From contig PCDI01000002.1 of assembly GCA_002778195.1 (NCBI GenBank), forward strand, positions 3,485,234-3,549,233: a stretch of 64,000 nt of DNA, given 5' to 3'. Origin of the DNA: Raffaelea ambrosiae. Lineage: Eukaryota; Ascomycota; Sordariomycetes; Ophiostomatales; Ophiostomataceae. This document shows, piece by piece, positions 10,085-20,994 of this stretch; position 1 is the first letter of the stretch, and every line of letters starts with the position of its first letter. The notes under the pieces were generated by a model. It made no database searches. It worked only from the letters and a program-made list of their open reading frames with translations, and was not told where the DNA came from. A program made the position numbers and the translations under genes.

Positions 10085-11893
10085 TTACTCTCCGCGCCGC
10101 CTTGCCGCCTCCTGCTGGTCCTCTTCACTCCATCCCTCGCGCTCATCCTTGGGAATCCGGATGAAGATGGTCAGCACCAGAGCAGCCACAGAAAAGCCCA
10201 CGGCCAGATAGGCAGCCGAGTGGTAGCCTCGCAACAGGTTGCGGCCGTTGTCAAAGTTGTGCACCTCCACCGTGCCGGCAAAGCCCAGTCCCGTGCTCAT
10301 GCCGTAGCTCAACAGGGTGCCCACGAGCGAGCCGGCCACGCCTTGGTATTTCATGGACACGGTGCCACTGGTGATAATCTGGGCGCTGGTGGTGATCAGG
10401 TCAATGGTAAATGCAGACACGACCATGGCCGGGAAGCAGATGGCCCAGTAGGTCAAGTGGTGGGGGACGACGGACAGCAACACGGTGGTGGCCACCATGG
10501 CCAGACACCCGAGGCCGATGATGATCTGGGCAGGCAGACGCGGGACCAGCCAAGCGGCAAGAAAAGAGTTGATTGCGCCGAGAATGGTCAGCGGCAAGTA
10601 CTGCACGCCCGTGATGATGAGGCTGTCGCCGCGGATGGTCTGCATGTAGATGTTCATGTACCAAAAGAAGATGCCGAGACTCATAAACGAAAAGAAAATC
10701 GCAGCCATCAGACGACCAAAGCAGGGCGCTTTCCAAATGTTGAATGGCAGGATTGGCTCTTTAGCAATTTGAGTCTCCCAGTAACAGAATGCGGCAAAGT
10801 GGAGGACAGAGACGATTAGCAGGACAATTTCGTAGGGGCTATCCCATCCGGCCGAAGCTGCCTGGCTGTATTGTGTCAGTGGGGAAAATGACAGGGAAAC
10901 AATCAAACAAACAGAAGCAGAGACTTACTTCCAGACAAAGTTGAACATTATCAAGGCCGTCACGCCCAGGTAGGCGCCCATCCAGTCTACTTGGCCGTTT
11001 GGATCCAATGGCTCGTCGGCGTCCACAGCAACGAGGGCAGCTCCATAGACGACAAATCCAAGTAGACCACTGAACAGGTTAGCGGTGTGGCTATTTCGTT
11101 TTATTCTTGGCAGAACCCTTACAGCATCAGAAAGAGCCATTTCCAGTGCGCAAGCTGCACAATGACAGCGGCCACAAGCGAGCCACCGGCAGCGCCGACG
11201 GGTGCCATGGCGCCAAAGAGAGCAAAGCCCAAATTTCTCTTTGGTCCGGGAGGGAACGTGATGCCAATGAGGGCGACAATGTTGGGTGTCATAAGGCCAC
11301 CGCCCACACCGCAGAGACCTCGCATCAGACACAGAGCCACAATGTTGTTGGAGTAGCCGCCGGCAAAGGCCCAGACCGTCCACCACACGCAGCCCACGGC
11401 GAGCATGACCTTGTGGCCATAAACAGTGCCAAGACGACCTCCTGGAAGGTTTCCAAAGTATGGTTAGCTGTGAAGCAAGAGCAACGCGACGTATAGTTGT
11501 TGCAATGCACCTACCAATCAACACAAATGAACCTTGTGTCAGAGGATAGGATGCCACCACCCATACGGATTGTAGATCTGAAGCACCCAACGACCTGCCC
11601 ATGGCGAGACCAGAGTTGATGCCGACCCCCAGAGGAATCATGGCCACCAGTTGAGTCAGAGTGATAAAACCAAGAAACAAATTATCCCGGACGGCATGAG
11701 CCGGTTTGCTCATGGAACCCGGTGAGTTGGTGTCTTCCATGTCTTCCAGTGTACTTTCCGACTGCTGGGGGTTCTCTGCTTGCTCTTGTTGTGCCTCGAG
11801 GGTTGAACGGTGTACAGTTTGCGGAGACATTTTCATAGCCGGCCCTGCATGAATGTCTACTGGCACATCCTTTTCAGTTGACAGGTACTCCAT
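10085..11893 (-). CDS. MFS transporter, DHA2-like drug:H+ antiporter
   Basis: Plasma-membrane efflux-type transporter of the major facilitator superfamily. Four exons on the minus strand (11515-11893, 11123-11441, 10929-11069, 10085-10865) join in frame to 1620 nt, 539 residues. The first about 75 residues are polar and cytosolic. Many hydrophobic segments follow. The loop after TM2 reads GRLGTVYGHK (MFS motif A), completed across the first intron. A Gly-rich stretch, RGLCGVGGGLMTPN, and a later GAMAPVGAAGGSLV match the TM4-TM5 region of 14-TM pumps such as the yeast Atr1/Amf1 group. The C-terminus is charged (EREGWSEEDQQEAARRRGE). Substrate cannot be predicted. The C2H2/Zn2Cys6 regulator lies about 0.9 kb away beyond a tRNA, so co-regulation is possible but unproven. 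Confidence 0.9.
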
Positions 11894-12297
11894 GGCCAGA
11901 GAAGTGCGTTTAGTGTTGGTTGGGTTTCTGATTAGACGCTTCTCCGTATGCTACTCAGTATGCTCAGTAGAGACGGCCTGTCACTTGATTTTGTTGATGG
12001 GAAAGAATACTGCAAGCACACAAAAACACAAAAAATTTAAGCACAACAAGTACTCTTATTTCTGTCTACTCGGTCATTTTATCCTCTCAAGATGACCAAT
12101 CACTCCGTGTTGCTGTCCTGTCTGAATCGTGTGGATGGATTCAAAGTATCTCCATAGCTGCATGTCCACATATCTTAAGTGCATGTGGCACCAGCTTTGT
12201 GGCAGAGCGATCCACACGATCTTCAGGCACCAGATCCACCCACTTTATGAGCTGTTCTAAGACACTCAAAACTCCCACACACAACACAAGCAAAGAA
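11894..12297. other. MFS gene promoter region up to tRNA-Thr
   Basis: No coding potential recognised. It must contain the promoter of the leftward MFS gene. An A-rich stretch (12015-12050) and a run of ACACAAC-type sequence just before the tRNA are the only visible structure. Confidence 0.45.
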
Positions 12298-12370
12298 GCC
12301 CGGGTAGCACAGCGGTAGTTGCGCCTGCCTAGTAAGCAGGAGGTCCGCGGTTCGATCCCGCGTCTGGGCA
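12298..12370 (+). tRNA. tRNA-Thr (anticodon AGU)
   Basis: A complete cloverleaf can be read. The acceptor stem is GCCCGGG pairing with TCTGGGC (two G-U pairs), followed by discriminator A. The D arm contains GCGGTAG. The anticodon stem CCTGC/GCAGG encloses the 7-nt loop CTAGTAA with anticodon AGT at positions 34-36. The T arm is CGCGG-TTCGATC-CCGCG and contains the B-box. There is no intron. A T5 run follows directly, as expected for RNA polymerase III. The minus-strand frame across it is only the usual antisense translation of a tRNA. Confidence 0.97.
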
Positions 12371-12374
12371 TCTC

Positions 12375-12379
12375 TTTTT
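12375..12379 (+). terminator. RNA polymerase III T5 terminator
   Basis: Five consecutive T residues begin 5 nt after the tRNA-Thr discriminator base, the standard Pol III stop signal. Confidence 0.85.
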
Positions 12380-12791
12380 GCTCCTTCTTTGACAATATCT
12401 CTTAGGCAAGAGTTGGCTCAATTTTTTTCTCGATTGTTGATTTTTGATGTTTGATTCTGGTCTCTTGTTGTGGGCCCCAAAGGTTTTTTTTTTCTGTGTT
12501 TTTCTTCTGTGTGGGACTGGAAAGGGACCGCTTCTTGCAACCCACGGAAGCCTTTCATTTGTCGAAATTGGAATTGTAGTTGAGGATACAGAATTGCCTG
12601 CCTAGCCCGAGGCAAGCGAGATGTATACCAACACTATATGAATGCGTTAATATAAATTTCAAAAGTATTCGAGAAATATATCCCCAAAAGGGCCCAAGAA
12701 ATGATGCTAATCCAAAAATGCTATAGAGGTATCGAGAGAATAACGCATAAATAGACCAGAACCAAGATGCGCCTGAAACAAAAACAAAAAT
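12380..12791. other. Spacer 3' of the zinc-finger regulator
   Basis: AT-rich non-coding spacer. It should contain the 3' UTR of the leftward transcription factor. No further RNA gene or repeat is seen. Confidence 0.5.
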
Positions 12792-15729
12792 TTAATCTAA
12801 CTTCAACTTTTCCGTAAACGCGACAAAGCTGCTTGCCAGATCCTTATCCATCGACGCAAGCTCTTCATGCAACCACCCAACAAGAGCGTCCATGTTGCAG
12901 CGGCATAGCGGGATGTGTTTGGGACCCCATACTGCATAGCCGTTGCCGTCCCACCATCCGCGCAGTGCCTCATCACCCTCGGTCGCCAGAAACAGGTCGA
13001 CCACCGGTATCAGCAGGGTGGTAGATGATGGCTCCACGACACAGCCGCCACACGACTGGAAGTAGAACGCGTACGAAGCCACAACCACAGCCGCCATGAA
13101 CAGTCCGTGGCAGGCAAGCGGGTTGAGCCGGAGCCGGCGGACGCGCAAAGGGTCCGATTTCTCGTGACAGACGATGCGCGTGATCTGTGCGGCATTCCAG
13201 CACGACACGCGCGAGCACCGTATTCCCATCCAAGAGCGGATGCGCGCACAAATGTCAAAGTGCGGAAAGTTGGCGGCGGGCATGGCGGCGGCGACGGATA
13301 GGCGCTTGTTTTTGCTGGCCACGGCCGCTGACGCCTGCAGATTTGCAATGGGAGCATGCATCTTCATAAACGACACGTGCCACATGATCACCGTGATTGG
13401 CGCAAAGGGCTCCTCGTCAGGGGCGGTGTCATCACGAGGTGGCCAGTTGGCGCCATAGTAGCTGCACGCGAACCGTCCATTCCTCTCCATGGACCGTCGC
13501 CAAAAGTCCAGATGGTCGCGCCACACGAGAATGGGGCCCCCTGGGCCTAGCTTGGTCGACAGTTCGTCCGAGGCAAAGCTGTGCGCCTCCTGAGCCGCAT
13601 CCCAGACACCTGTCTGCAGGGCACAAAGAGCCAAATGGTAGTCCATCCCAGTCAGTGGATAGCAGCGACGCTTGCCGTTTTCACCTTCCAGACTGTCGCG
13701 TATGATATGGCAAAACAACACCTTTTCACGGCCGGCGGGCGTGCTCCATTGCAGCCCACTGCGCTCCTCGGCTGTGCGGGCACTCCATAGACTGGCCGAC
13801 TTGGGAAGCGGTATGCTCAGCTCAAAATAGCGAACTGAGGGTGGTTGGTCGAACAGGATACTCAAGTATGCATCTACACGCAGACACGCATAAGCCAGCC
13901 TGCAGATTTGAGTCAACAACCCGTCTAATTCTCAAGAGGTCTTGGTAGCTGTTGCCTCTTACCGATTGTGTGCTTCATGGGAAAGCCAGGATTGGAACGC
14001 GTCTTGCTCGTCGAGCTGCCCTTCGAGGTAATGCATCCCGGCAAAGACTCGCTGGTAACGAAGTGCTGCAATTAAAAGTCCATTGAGCCGCAAGGTTCGA
14101 AAGACCGTTTCGCCTCGACCCTACAGAAGGCATATTAGCACCCGGGCGGTGCGGGGCAAAGTGTGGGCAAGAGATGAACAGACAGGATAGGTAATGCAGT
14201 ATACAAGGAATAGAAGCATTGCTTGTAGAATTTCAAGCGAGACAAACCGCTCCTACAAGCCAGGTTAGCAGCATGCTCATTCGTGCAAGAGAGATTGGCC
14301 ACAAACCTCGCCAACGGGCAGCGCAGCCATGATGGCGTTGACTGCAAAGGGGGCCAGAAACAGATGCTCAGAACCGCCTTCAGCCAGGCTCCCCAAGATA
14401 AGGACGCTGCGCAATAGGATAGGGCAGCATTTTTCCATGCTGAAAGTGGGCTCGTGCAGAATTGGCCAAGTAGGATGAACATCTCTGAAGTAAGACTCGA
14501 CAAGCCGCTTTGCTGCTGATGGATCATGAAAGGGCACGTGGGAATCTTGCATTGTCTCGGAAATCTGGGTAGATCCAGAAGACAACATGCTATTCTGGGG
14601 AGAGGAGCTGCTTGCATTTCCAGAAATAATGACGTTGTTCAACACGGAAGACAGGCCATCCAACAGTTGGCTGTCCATGGCCGACGTGCCAAGGGAGAGG
14701 TCGCCGTTCAATTGCATATCCGATGCCTGGTGGTCGTTATGATTTGGCGGCTCTGTGGTTGGTAGATCCATCCGGAGGTTGGCCCCTTGCAGCAGCAATT
14801 CTGCACCCCGGGATTCGGCCATGTGGCCTGGCTTCTGCCCGCCAGACAGGTCCAACCCGGCTGGCATGCTGTTGGTCAACATGCCGGTTGTTGGCGTAGC
14901 GTGAGAAGTGATCCCTGCGAGTGACAGAAGTGGCCATGAGTACTGCGCAGCTGAAACCGAATCGAGCCATGAAGTGCTCTGCGCAGAGGAGCTCGGGGCA
15001 AAGAGAGAGTTGGAAGTTGGGGAGAGGTCTGGCGCAGAAGGATGACTGGGCACAGATTCGGCAGCGGTAGCTGTAGCTGTAGCTGATGATGCTGAAGCCT
15101 CCTGTGGCTGTGGTTGGTGATATTCATTGGTACTACCATTGGTATCATCTGCCAGCGAACCGGGAGAAATCTCGTCTTCGGCGGCGGCCACAACCTCGGC
15201 GTCCTCATTCAGATTAGGCATCCAATGGCCAGTGGGACGGATGCACTCCGTGGACGCACGAACACAAGCCTGGCATGGTGAGCCACCATGGCATCGTGTC
15301 TTGCGCTCTACACAACGACTACATGGTGGCATACGCGGCTGGCGAGGATGGGGGTTTTGGGGATGGTTCTCAATGTGTCGTTTAAGAACGTCACTGCTTG
15401 TAAGTCAGTCAGGCGGGCATACAGGCAAGGGTGTCCGGTAACCCTGCGGGATTAGTTTAAACAGGAGTCTATTCGCTCGCATACCTTCGGGCATACCGAC
15501 GTCCACATATGGGACATTCATGCGGCGGGTTCGGGTTGTGTGACTTGAGATGTCGTCGGAGATGCTCTTTGCGATTGAAGAGCCTGCCGCAATGAGGGAC
15601 AGAGCAGCGGAACAGCCTCTGGCCCGCCAGTTGAGCCTGTTCCGCGGCAGTATTTGGGGTAGCTGGGACTTCTGGAGTAGTAGACGACACATAACTATTC
15701 GGTTGTAGGGCCGAGCCTGCTTGCGCCAT
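12792..15729 (-). CDS. Transcription factor with two C2H2 fingers and a Zn2Cys6 cluster
   Basis: Nuclear regulator with an unusual tandem of DNA-binding modules. Exons 15485-15729, 14307-15393, 14184-14252, 13963-14120 and 12792-13899 join to 2667 nt, 888 residues. Finger 1 has C42, C47, H60, H64. Finger 2 has C72, C75, H88, H92, with RSDVLKRH restored across intron 1. Only 13 residues later a Zn2Cys6 cluster begins at C106 with exact spacing CX2CX6CX5CX2CX6C. A Ser/Gln/Asn-rich linker follows, then a region (ESYFRDVHPTWPILHEPTF) that marks the fungal-specific factor (MHR) domain and continues to the end. Acceptor choice at intron 1 (15393) is set by the RSDxLKRH finger consensus; an alternative 3 nt earlier would add one Ser. 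Targets are unknown. Neighbours (MFS pump, NmrA-like enzyme) are plausible but untested targets. Confidence 0.92.
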
Positions 15730-16481
15730 GGTCGAGGGGAGCTACCTAACACTGTTCGTCGTTTCTGGTGTACGGATGTTGCAAGGACACTTTCTACGAT
15801 AAGCTAGTTTTAGGGGTCCACACCCATACTAGCTCGTAGTATGTGTCACGTGATATGGCGCAACTGCCAATACGTAGGTAAAGTATCAAGTAACTAACTA
15901 ATTAGTCGAAATTCCCAACTCTCACATGTGGAAAATACTATGGGTGGGCATGACGTTACCAAGCTCGTGGTTTGCGCCTTGCGGCATCCGAAGTACTATG
16001 TAGTTACGATACACGGTAATATGTGGCATGTGGCATAGCGTTGTGTGCTATGTGGGAGGTGGGGCTCTTTGCAGCTTGTTATGTGGATGGCGGGAATGTG
16101 GGCTCCACTAAATACACTGTAACTAACTATTGCCTCCACTAATAGATCGTGACCCGCAAGCAACGGCCTGCAGCCAACGCTCCAGCATATGTGGGATGAG
16201 ACAGACCAGAAACGAATAGCTTCGAAGCTGGATTCATCATGCTCTCAATTATTAATACTTGGCAAGCTCCTGACAAACAGGAGCTTGGGTTGACCCGAAT
16301 CTGCAGGACGGAAATCCATAAATGAAGCCGTTCTGTCTCTGATCTGAACTGCATCTTGATTCATAGAGACCACAACGAAGAGAGCAGAATTCAAACAACA
16401 AAATTCAAACAACGAAACCCGAAGAACAACATTTTGAAACCCATTTTTTCTTAAAAAAGAACCAAAAAGAACCCTCCCAAT
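15730..16481. other. Divergent promoter of the regulator and the NmrA-like gene
   Basis: The 752-bp region lies between oppositely transcribed genes, so it carries both promoters. It contains the E-box at 15846, repeated GTGGCATGTGGCAT-type words (16023-16037), TAACTAACTA at 15890-15899, and the 16105-16144 motif cluster that resembles 9899-9945. The last 100 bases before 16482 are A-rich and contain a near-repeat of AATTCAAACAACAAA, typical of a fungal 5' leader. Confidence 0.5.
15846..15853. promoter_or_regulatory. TCACGTGA E-box
   Basis: A perfect palindromic CACGTG core with T/A flanks, 117 bp upstream of the transcription-factor start codon. It matches the Cbf1/bHLH site type. Function here is inferred from the motif alone. 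Confidence 0.35.
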
Positions 16482-17444
16482 ATGTCGATCGTGAAAGTTG
16501 CTCTGGCCGGTGTATGTAACAAATCCCCTATTTTGGCCCACCATAGCTATTGGCTGTTTGCTAAAACGTTCTCCTAGGCCACTGGCAATCTCGGCCCTGC
16601 TATCCTGGACCAGCTTGTGAAGGCCGGCTTCGAGACCACAGTGCTCACCCGCATCGGCTCCAACCACACATTCCCTGCTGGCGTCAAGACAGCAAGCGTC
16701 GACTACGATTCGCTGGATTCCCTGGCCGCGGCCCTCGCCGGCCAGGATGCGTTTGTGTCCACCATTGCCGGCACAGCTCTGGACAAGCAGGTTCTGTTGA
16801 TTGATGCGGCCATCAAGGCTGGTGTCAAGCGGTTTATCCCGTCCGAATTTGGCTCCGACACCCTGAACCCCAAGTCTTCGCAGCTGCCCATCTTCGCCGG
16901 CAAGGTGGCCGTCCAGAAAGTGCTGCGCGAAAAGGCGGCTGCGGGCCAGCTGACCTACACGATTATCTCCAACGGTCCCTTTTTCGACTGGGGTGCACGG
17001 ATCGGCTGGCTTGTCAACCTCAAGGGCAAGTCGATCACGCTGTGGGACGGCGGCGAGCGGCCGTTTGGCACCACCACGCTGCCGACCGTAGGCAAGACCG
17101 TGGTGGGCGTGCTGAAGCACCCGGAGGAGACCAAGAACCGGGCGGTGTATGTGCACGAGGCCGTGTTGTCGCTGAAGCAGCTGCAGGCCATCGCACAGGA
17201 GGCCACCGGTGGTGCCGAGGGCTGGACGGCCAATGTGGTCAAGGTGGAGGACGAGCTGGCCGAGGGCTTCGCCGAGCTGAAGAAGCCGCAGCCCGACCCG
17301 AATGTCTTTGCCATGAAGTTCATCAACACGTCCATCTGGGGCGAGGGCTATGGCAACCCGGCCCCCAAGTTGGATAACGAGCTCCTGGGCATCAAGGAGC
17401 TTTCGAACGCGGATATCGTGGAGCTGCTGAAGTCGTACCTGTAA
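16482..17444 (+). CDS. NmrA/isoflavone-reductase-like NAD(P)-binding protein
   Basis: Atypical short-chain reductase of the NmrA / phenylcoumaran-benzylic-ether-reductase type, probably cytosolic and NADPH-binding. Two exons, 16482-16511 and 16578-17444, give 298 residues, the usual length. The splice joins MSIVKVALAG to ATGNLGPAI, so the dinucleotide motif GATGNLG is only complete after splicing. IPSEFGSDT (near residue 90) and SNGPFFDWG (near 140) are typical of the fungal members. The segment GERPFGTTTLPTVGKTVV matches the family's substrate-loop region. Members act on small aromatic substrates or as redox sensors; which applies cannot be told. It diverges from the zinc-finger regulator gene, sharing a 752-bp promoter region. 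Confidence 0.92.
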
Positions 17445-17855
17445 ATACTAGTATCGAATAAATAGCTGGAGGAGTTTTAACAAGCAATTTATAAGCAATT
17501 GTCGTATGGTGGAAGGCTCAATACTCGTGTAGCTGCCATTGTCACAAAACTGCCATTTGCTTACCATTCAGCCACGGAGACCGGATTGTTTCATTGGAAT
17601 TTTCTTTTCCCTTTAGTGGTACAAAATTGAATAGTGGCCTATTCACCAGTAGAATCGGCGCTTCTATCGAGGCGCTTCTATGGTTGTATGTCATTCAGAC
17701 GTCGCCTTTTAGCCGGGTGTTCATGTGCTAACTCTCTCCCAGTGCATGCCATCCTAAACCATGCCATCGTTCGTATATTCAACTTCGGGTCTCATTGTGG
17801 ATGTGTCCAAAGTCATTTTGATTCCTCATACAGATTCTCATGATTCGTCCAGCGG
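17445..17855. other. Convergent 3' spacer
   Basis: It lies between the 3' ends of the NmrA-like gene and the CIA30 gene and should hold both UTRs. AATAAATAG just after the stop (17457-17465) is a plausible polyadenylation signal for the NmrA-like gene. No gene seen. Confidence 0.5.
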
Positions 17856-18981
17856 TCACTTTTGTATGCTGGAGTTGTCCCACCGTACTGGAAACCCGTG
17901 TTTGTCCTTAAGTCCCCCATCCCTCGGTACAGAGTCTGATAATGGTTCTGCTGGTAATGGCTGTGATGGCGATTGCGATGGTGGTGATGATGGTGGGACT
18001 GAAAACGGAATATTGGCAGTGGAATTATCACCATTGCTGCTCATTGTCTGTGTTGACGGCAGTGAGACCTCGGGGGCCGATGTAGGCAATGCGGTTCCTT
18101 TCTCTCCTGCTAATGCCTCGTCTACCTCATCCCCTTCGGCATCCTGTGCTGCGTTCGGGTCGTTTGTCGCCCACAGCCGCGCCACGCACACCTCAAATGG
18201 CCCGGGAACCCGGTCGGTCAGGCCTAGACCAACTGACATGACGCGCTGTCGCAGTAGTTCTGTCTGTGGCTCGACCACAAAGCCGTGATTGGTGCGGACA
18301 AAGTCGGCCCAGGGGACGACAACGGTCTCCCAGCGCCCCGGCCGCCGGGTAAACAGACGGTGCTGATGGAGGTCAGTGGGTGCGACCATGGAGTCGGTCT
18401 GGACATTGATGAAGTAGCTGCGGCCGTCAGAGCGGACCCTCAAAGCGAGGTAGGCGTACGAGTCGACATCCCAGATGGCGCGGCCGAACATGGTGGGAAG
18501 ACGGTCGGCAGTACGCCAGGCGGCATACCCGGAGCGCTTAACGTCGGGACGGTCGGCGGGTAGGCGTGTGGAGATGTTGCCGTGGAAGCGCACGTAGCCG
18601 CCATAGGAGGAGGAGGGAGGCGTTGTCGAGGAGGAGGTAGGCTGGTGTGAGGATGTGGGCACCCAGTCGATTTGTGCTGTGGAAAAGCCGCCAATCTCGG
18701 AATCGGTCATGATCTTGCAGTCCGCGACGGAATCGGCGGTTCGGAAGGACTGCAGATCATAGGGCCCAGACGGGCCTTTGATGCCCTCAGACCGAATGGC
18801 TGTGAAAGCAAGTCAGGACAAGAGTTGTCGGAGGGGGGGAACCCGGAGAAAGCGCCAGGTAGAGGGACATCTCGAACCGGGCACAAAAATGCAATTCATT
18901 ACCTATCATAGATAGCCGCTTGAGCTCCTCAAAGCTCCGGGACCAGAACCCCTTTGATGGTCGACATAATGTCTGTTGCAT
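17856..18981 (-). CDS. CIA30-domain protein (complex I intermediate-associated, NDUFAF1-like)
   Basis: Two exons, 18903-18981 and 17856-18799, join to 1023 nt, 340 residues. The N-terminus (MQQTLCRPSKGFWSRSFEEL) leads into a beta-sandwich domain. Visible blocks are SVADCKIMTDSEIGGFS, GGYVRFHGNIST, RSGYAAWRT, YLALRVRSDGRSYFINVQ and VVVPWADFV. This is the order seen in the CIA30 fold (a galactose-binding-like domain). The C-terminal about 90 residues are low-complexity Pro/Ser and probably disordered. In Neurospora and animals, CIA30/NDUFAF1 assists assembly of the membrane arm of respiratory complex I. Some fungal paralogues with this domain have other roles. No strong mitochondrial presequence is evident, so a cytosolic paralogue cannot be excluded. 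Confidence 0.82.
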
Positions 18982-19462
18982 GGCTGTGATCGTGAAAGCG
19001 CAAAATTGACGGCGTCGATTTTAGGAGGCTGTGGGCTGGCTGGCACAGCCAGGAGAAGTGAGTGAAGCTACACCTCTTCAAATAAGCGGCAGCAAAACAA
19101 GCAAATCAATGCGTCTTGCTGACAATAGTCTGGGGTTGAACGAGGAAGTCAAGGAAGCCAATGCTGAACCAAGTCCAGTCGCAAGTGGAGGTTTTGATGC
19201 CCGCGATATTCTTGATGTAGGTTAAAAACGGTATCACGTGTCGCTACAGGCAGTCCACAACCCAGACACTCAAATGGTCACGTGGATGACATTCTACTTC
19301 GCACATCCCACTGCATTCAAAGGCCGAGAGAATTTACGGAACATTATGTTTGGGACTGTTCAACAGAACAAACGAATCTTCTCTAATACACCCGTTTGAA
19401 ACATCTGCCGTGTGAAATATCTCACACCCCGCTTCACCGTTTCCTGGGCTCATCTATCAGGT
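18982..19462. other. CIA30 promoter and protease 3' spacer
   Basis: No supported gene. It contains CACGTG cores at about 19235 and 19279. The short plus-strand frame from 19031 has no recognisable domain. Confidence 0.45.
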
Positions 19463-20994
19463 TCAAAACGGCCAGCCTGCTGTGCCGGTCTTAGTGGCCT
19501 TGGGACTGGTACTCGCGGCAGGACTCTCGGCGAGTGCGGTGGCTGTCCCGTTTTTGGGCCGTTTGGCGAACCGGAGCTCCCTGTTGCCAACGTCGAACAC
19601 GCTGACCAATCCCTGCATAAAGGTGTCGCCCAAGATGTAGGGCTCACTACTGGTGACGCCGATGCCCGAGAGACAGAGACCAGTCTGTGGGTCCTTGACT
19701 TCGGGCAGGATCATGCTGGCTGGGTCGGTCCAGAGCATCTGGCCGCCGATCTGGATGCCGAGACTCGGTGGTGTCGCATCACACGGTATGAGCCAGGCCG
19801 CTTGGCTGGGGTCAAAGATGGCATGCGGAGCAAACATCGAGTTGATCGACTGGGCCATGTCTGGTTTTGTCAGGGCAGGAAACGAGAAAAGAAGCAGCTG
19901 GGGTCGGAGATGGCTCTTCATGGAGACCTACTATATGGTAACATGTTGATGGTCGTTCCGCTGTCAACGATAAACTGGGGCGGTGCCGAGTCGGAGTTGT
20001 TCAGCAGACTGCTGTTCCACACCATCTTTTCCACGCCGATCTGGTAGTACATGTACTCTGGTTGCCTGCCACGAAGCGTCAACTTCTCCAGCTTGGCCGT
20101 CGCCCATTCGCCTACCGTCGGCACACCCGCTGGCACGCCGCCGAACGCCAAGAACGACTCGGACGGCTCCCGCGACAGCGCCAGGCTGAACACGGACATG
20201 TTCTGCGCCGCCAACGTCGACACTAGCGGGCTGTACTGCACGTTGGTGCGCAGGCCGTCGAACTGCGTTTCGACGCCCCAAAAGGCGGTCGTCAGGCCCG
20301 GCAGACCCAGTCCCAGGATGCCGCTGGAAATGTCGTCGCCAGACCAGACGCCCGAAGTGGCGAGGCCGATTTGTTGCTTGCGTGTATAGAGATTGGCCAC
20401 TGTGAGGCTGCGGGGAAGACGTTAACAAAATGGCCCTGTCTCATAACACAAGCGCAGTACCCACTCAGAGTATCCCATCTGCCCGTTTAGGAAGGGCCCA
20501 TTGGACGATCCGTAGGTGATGTTGAAGTGCTGGTTGGTGATCAGGCCTCCGGGGAAGTCCCCTTTGAACTCGGGACCAAACGCGCATTTTGTCGCAGCGA
20601 CGGGCACCCGATAGCGCGGGTCCAGACACTGGAAACCCTCCTTGACAAACCAGGTATCACTGCTACCTGTGTCAATGATCAGCGCCAGCGTGTTGTTGCC
20701 CGCGGTCACATTGGCGAGGTACTCGATCTGGTTAGACTCGGCCAGTGCCGGGCCCTGGCTCACGGGACCCTCGCGAGACGGGTCTGCCGCCGGGAAGGCA
20801 ACGGCCGACCGGATGTTGGCCGGCATGAACGGATGGGGAATGCTTCTCACAACTCTGCGCCTGGATAGCGGGAGTGTGTGTCTGGCCAGGGCTGTGGCAG
20901 GTGCACGTCGGTAGATGCCATGTTGGGGCGTGGGCGAGGCAGCCGCCAGACCAGCCGCGGCGGCAATTCCGAGCAAGCAATTGAGGATGAGCAT
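19463..20994 (-). CDS. Secreted aspartic endopeptidase (family A1, pepsin-like)
   Basis: Three exons, 20465-20994, 19932-20407 and 19463-19860, join to 1404 nt, 467 residues. The start is the ATG in front of a clear signal peptide (MLILNCLLGIAAAAGLAAAS). An Arg-rich propeptide follows. The first active-site motif is IDTGSSDTW (Asp108). The second is VDSGTT (Asp325). The flap-region glycines lie in ITYGSSNGPFLNGQMGYSD. Splicing at a GTGGGT donor restores YSDLTVA, the expected family sequence. Near the end, YILGDTFMQG is the usual ILGDxFL-type motif. The C-terminal tail is short, Ser/Thr/Pro-rich and without a clear GPI signal. It is likely secreted or cell-surface and works at acidic pH. The substrate is not predictable. 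No toxin or virulence role can be read from sequence. Confidence 0.93.
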
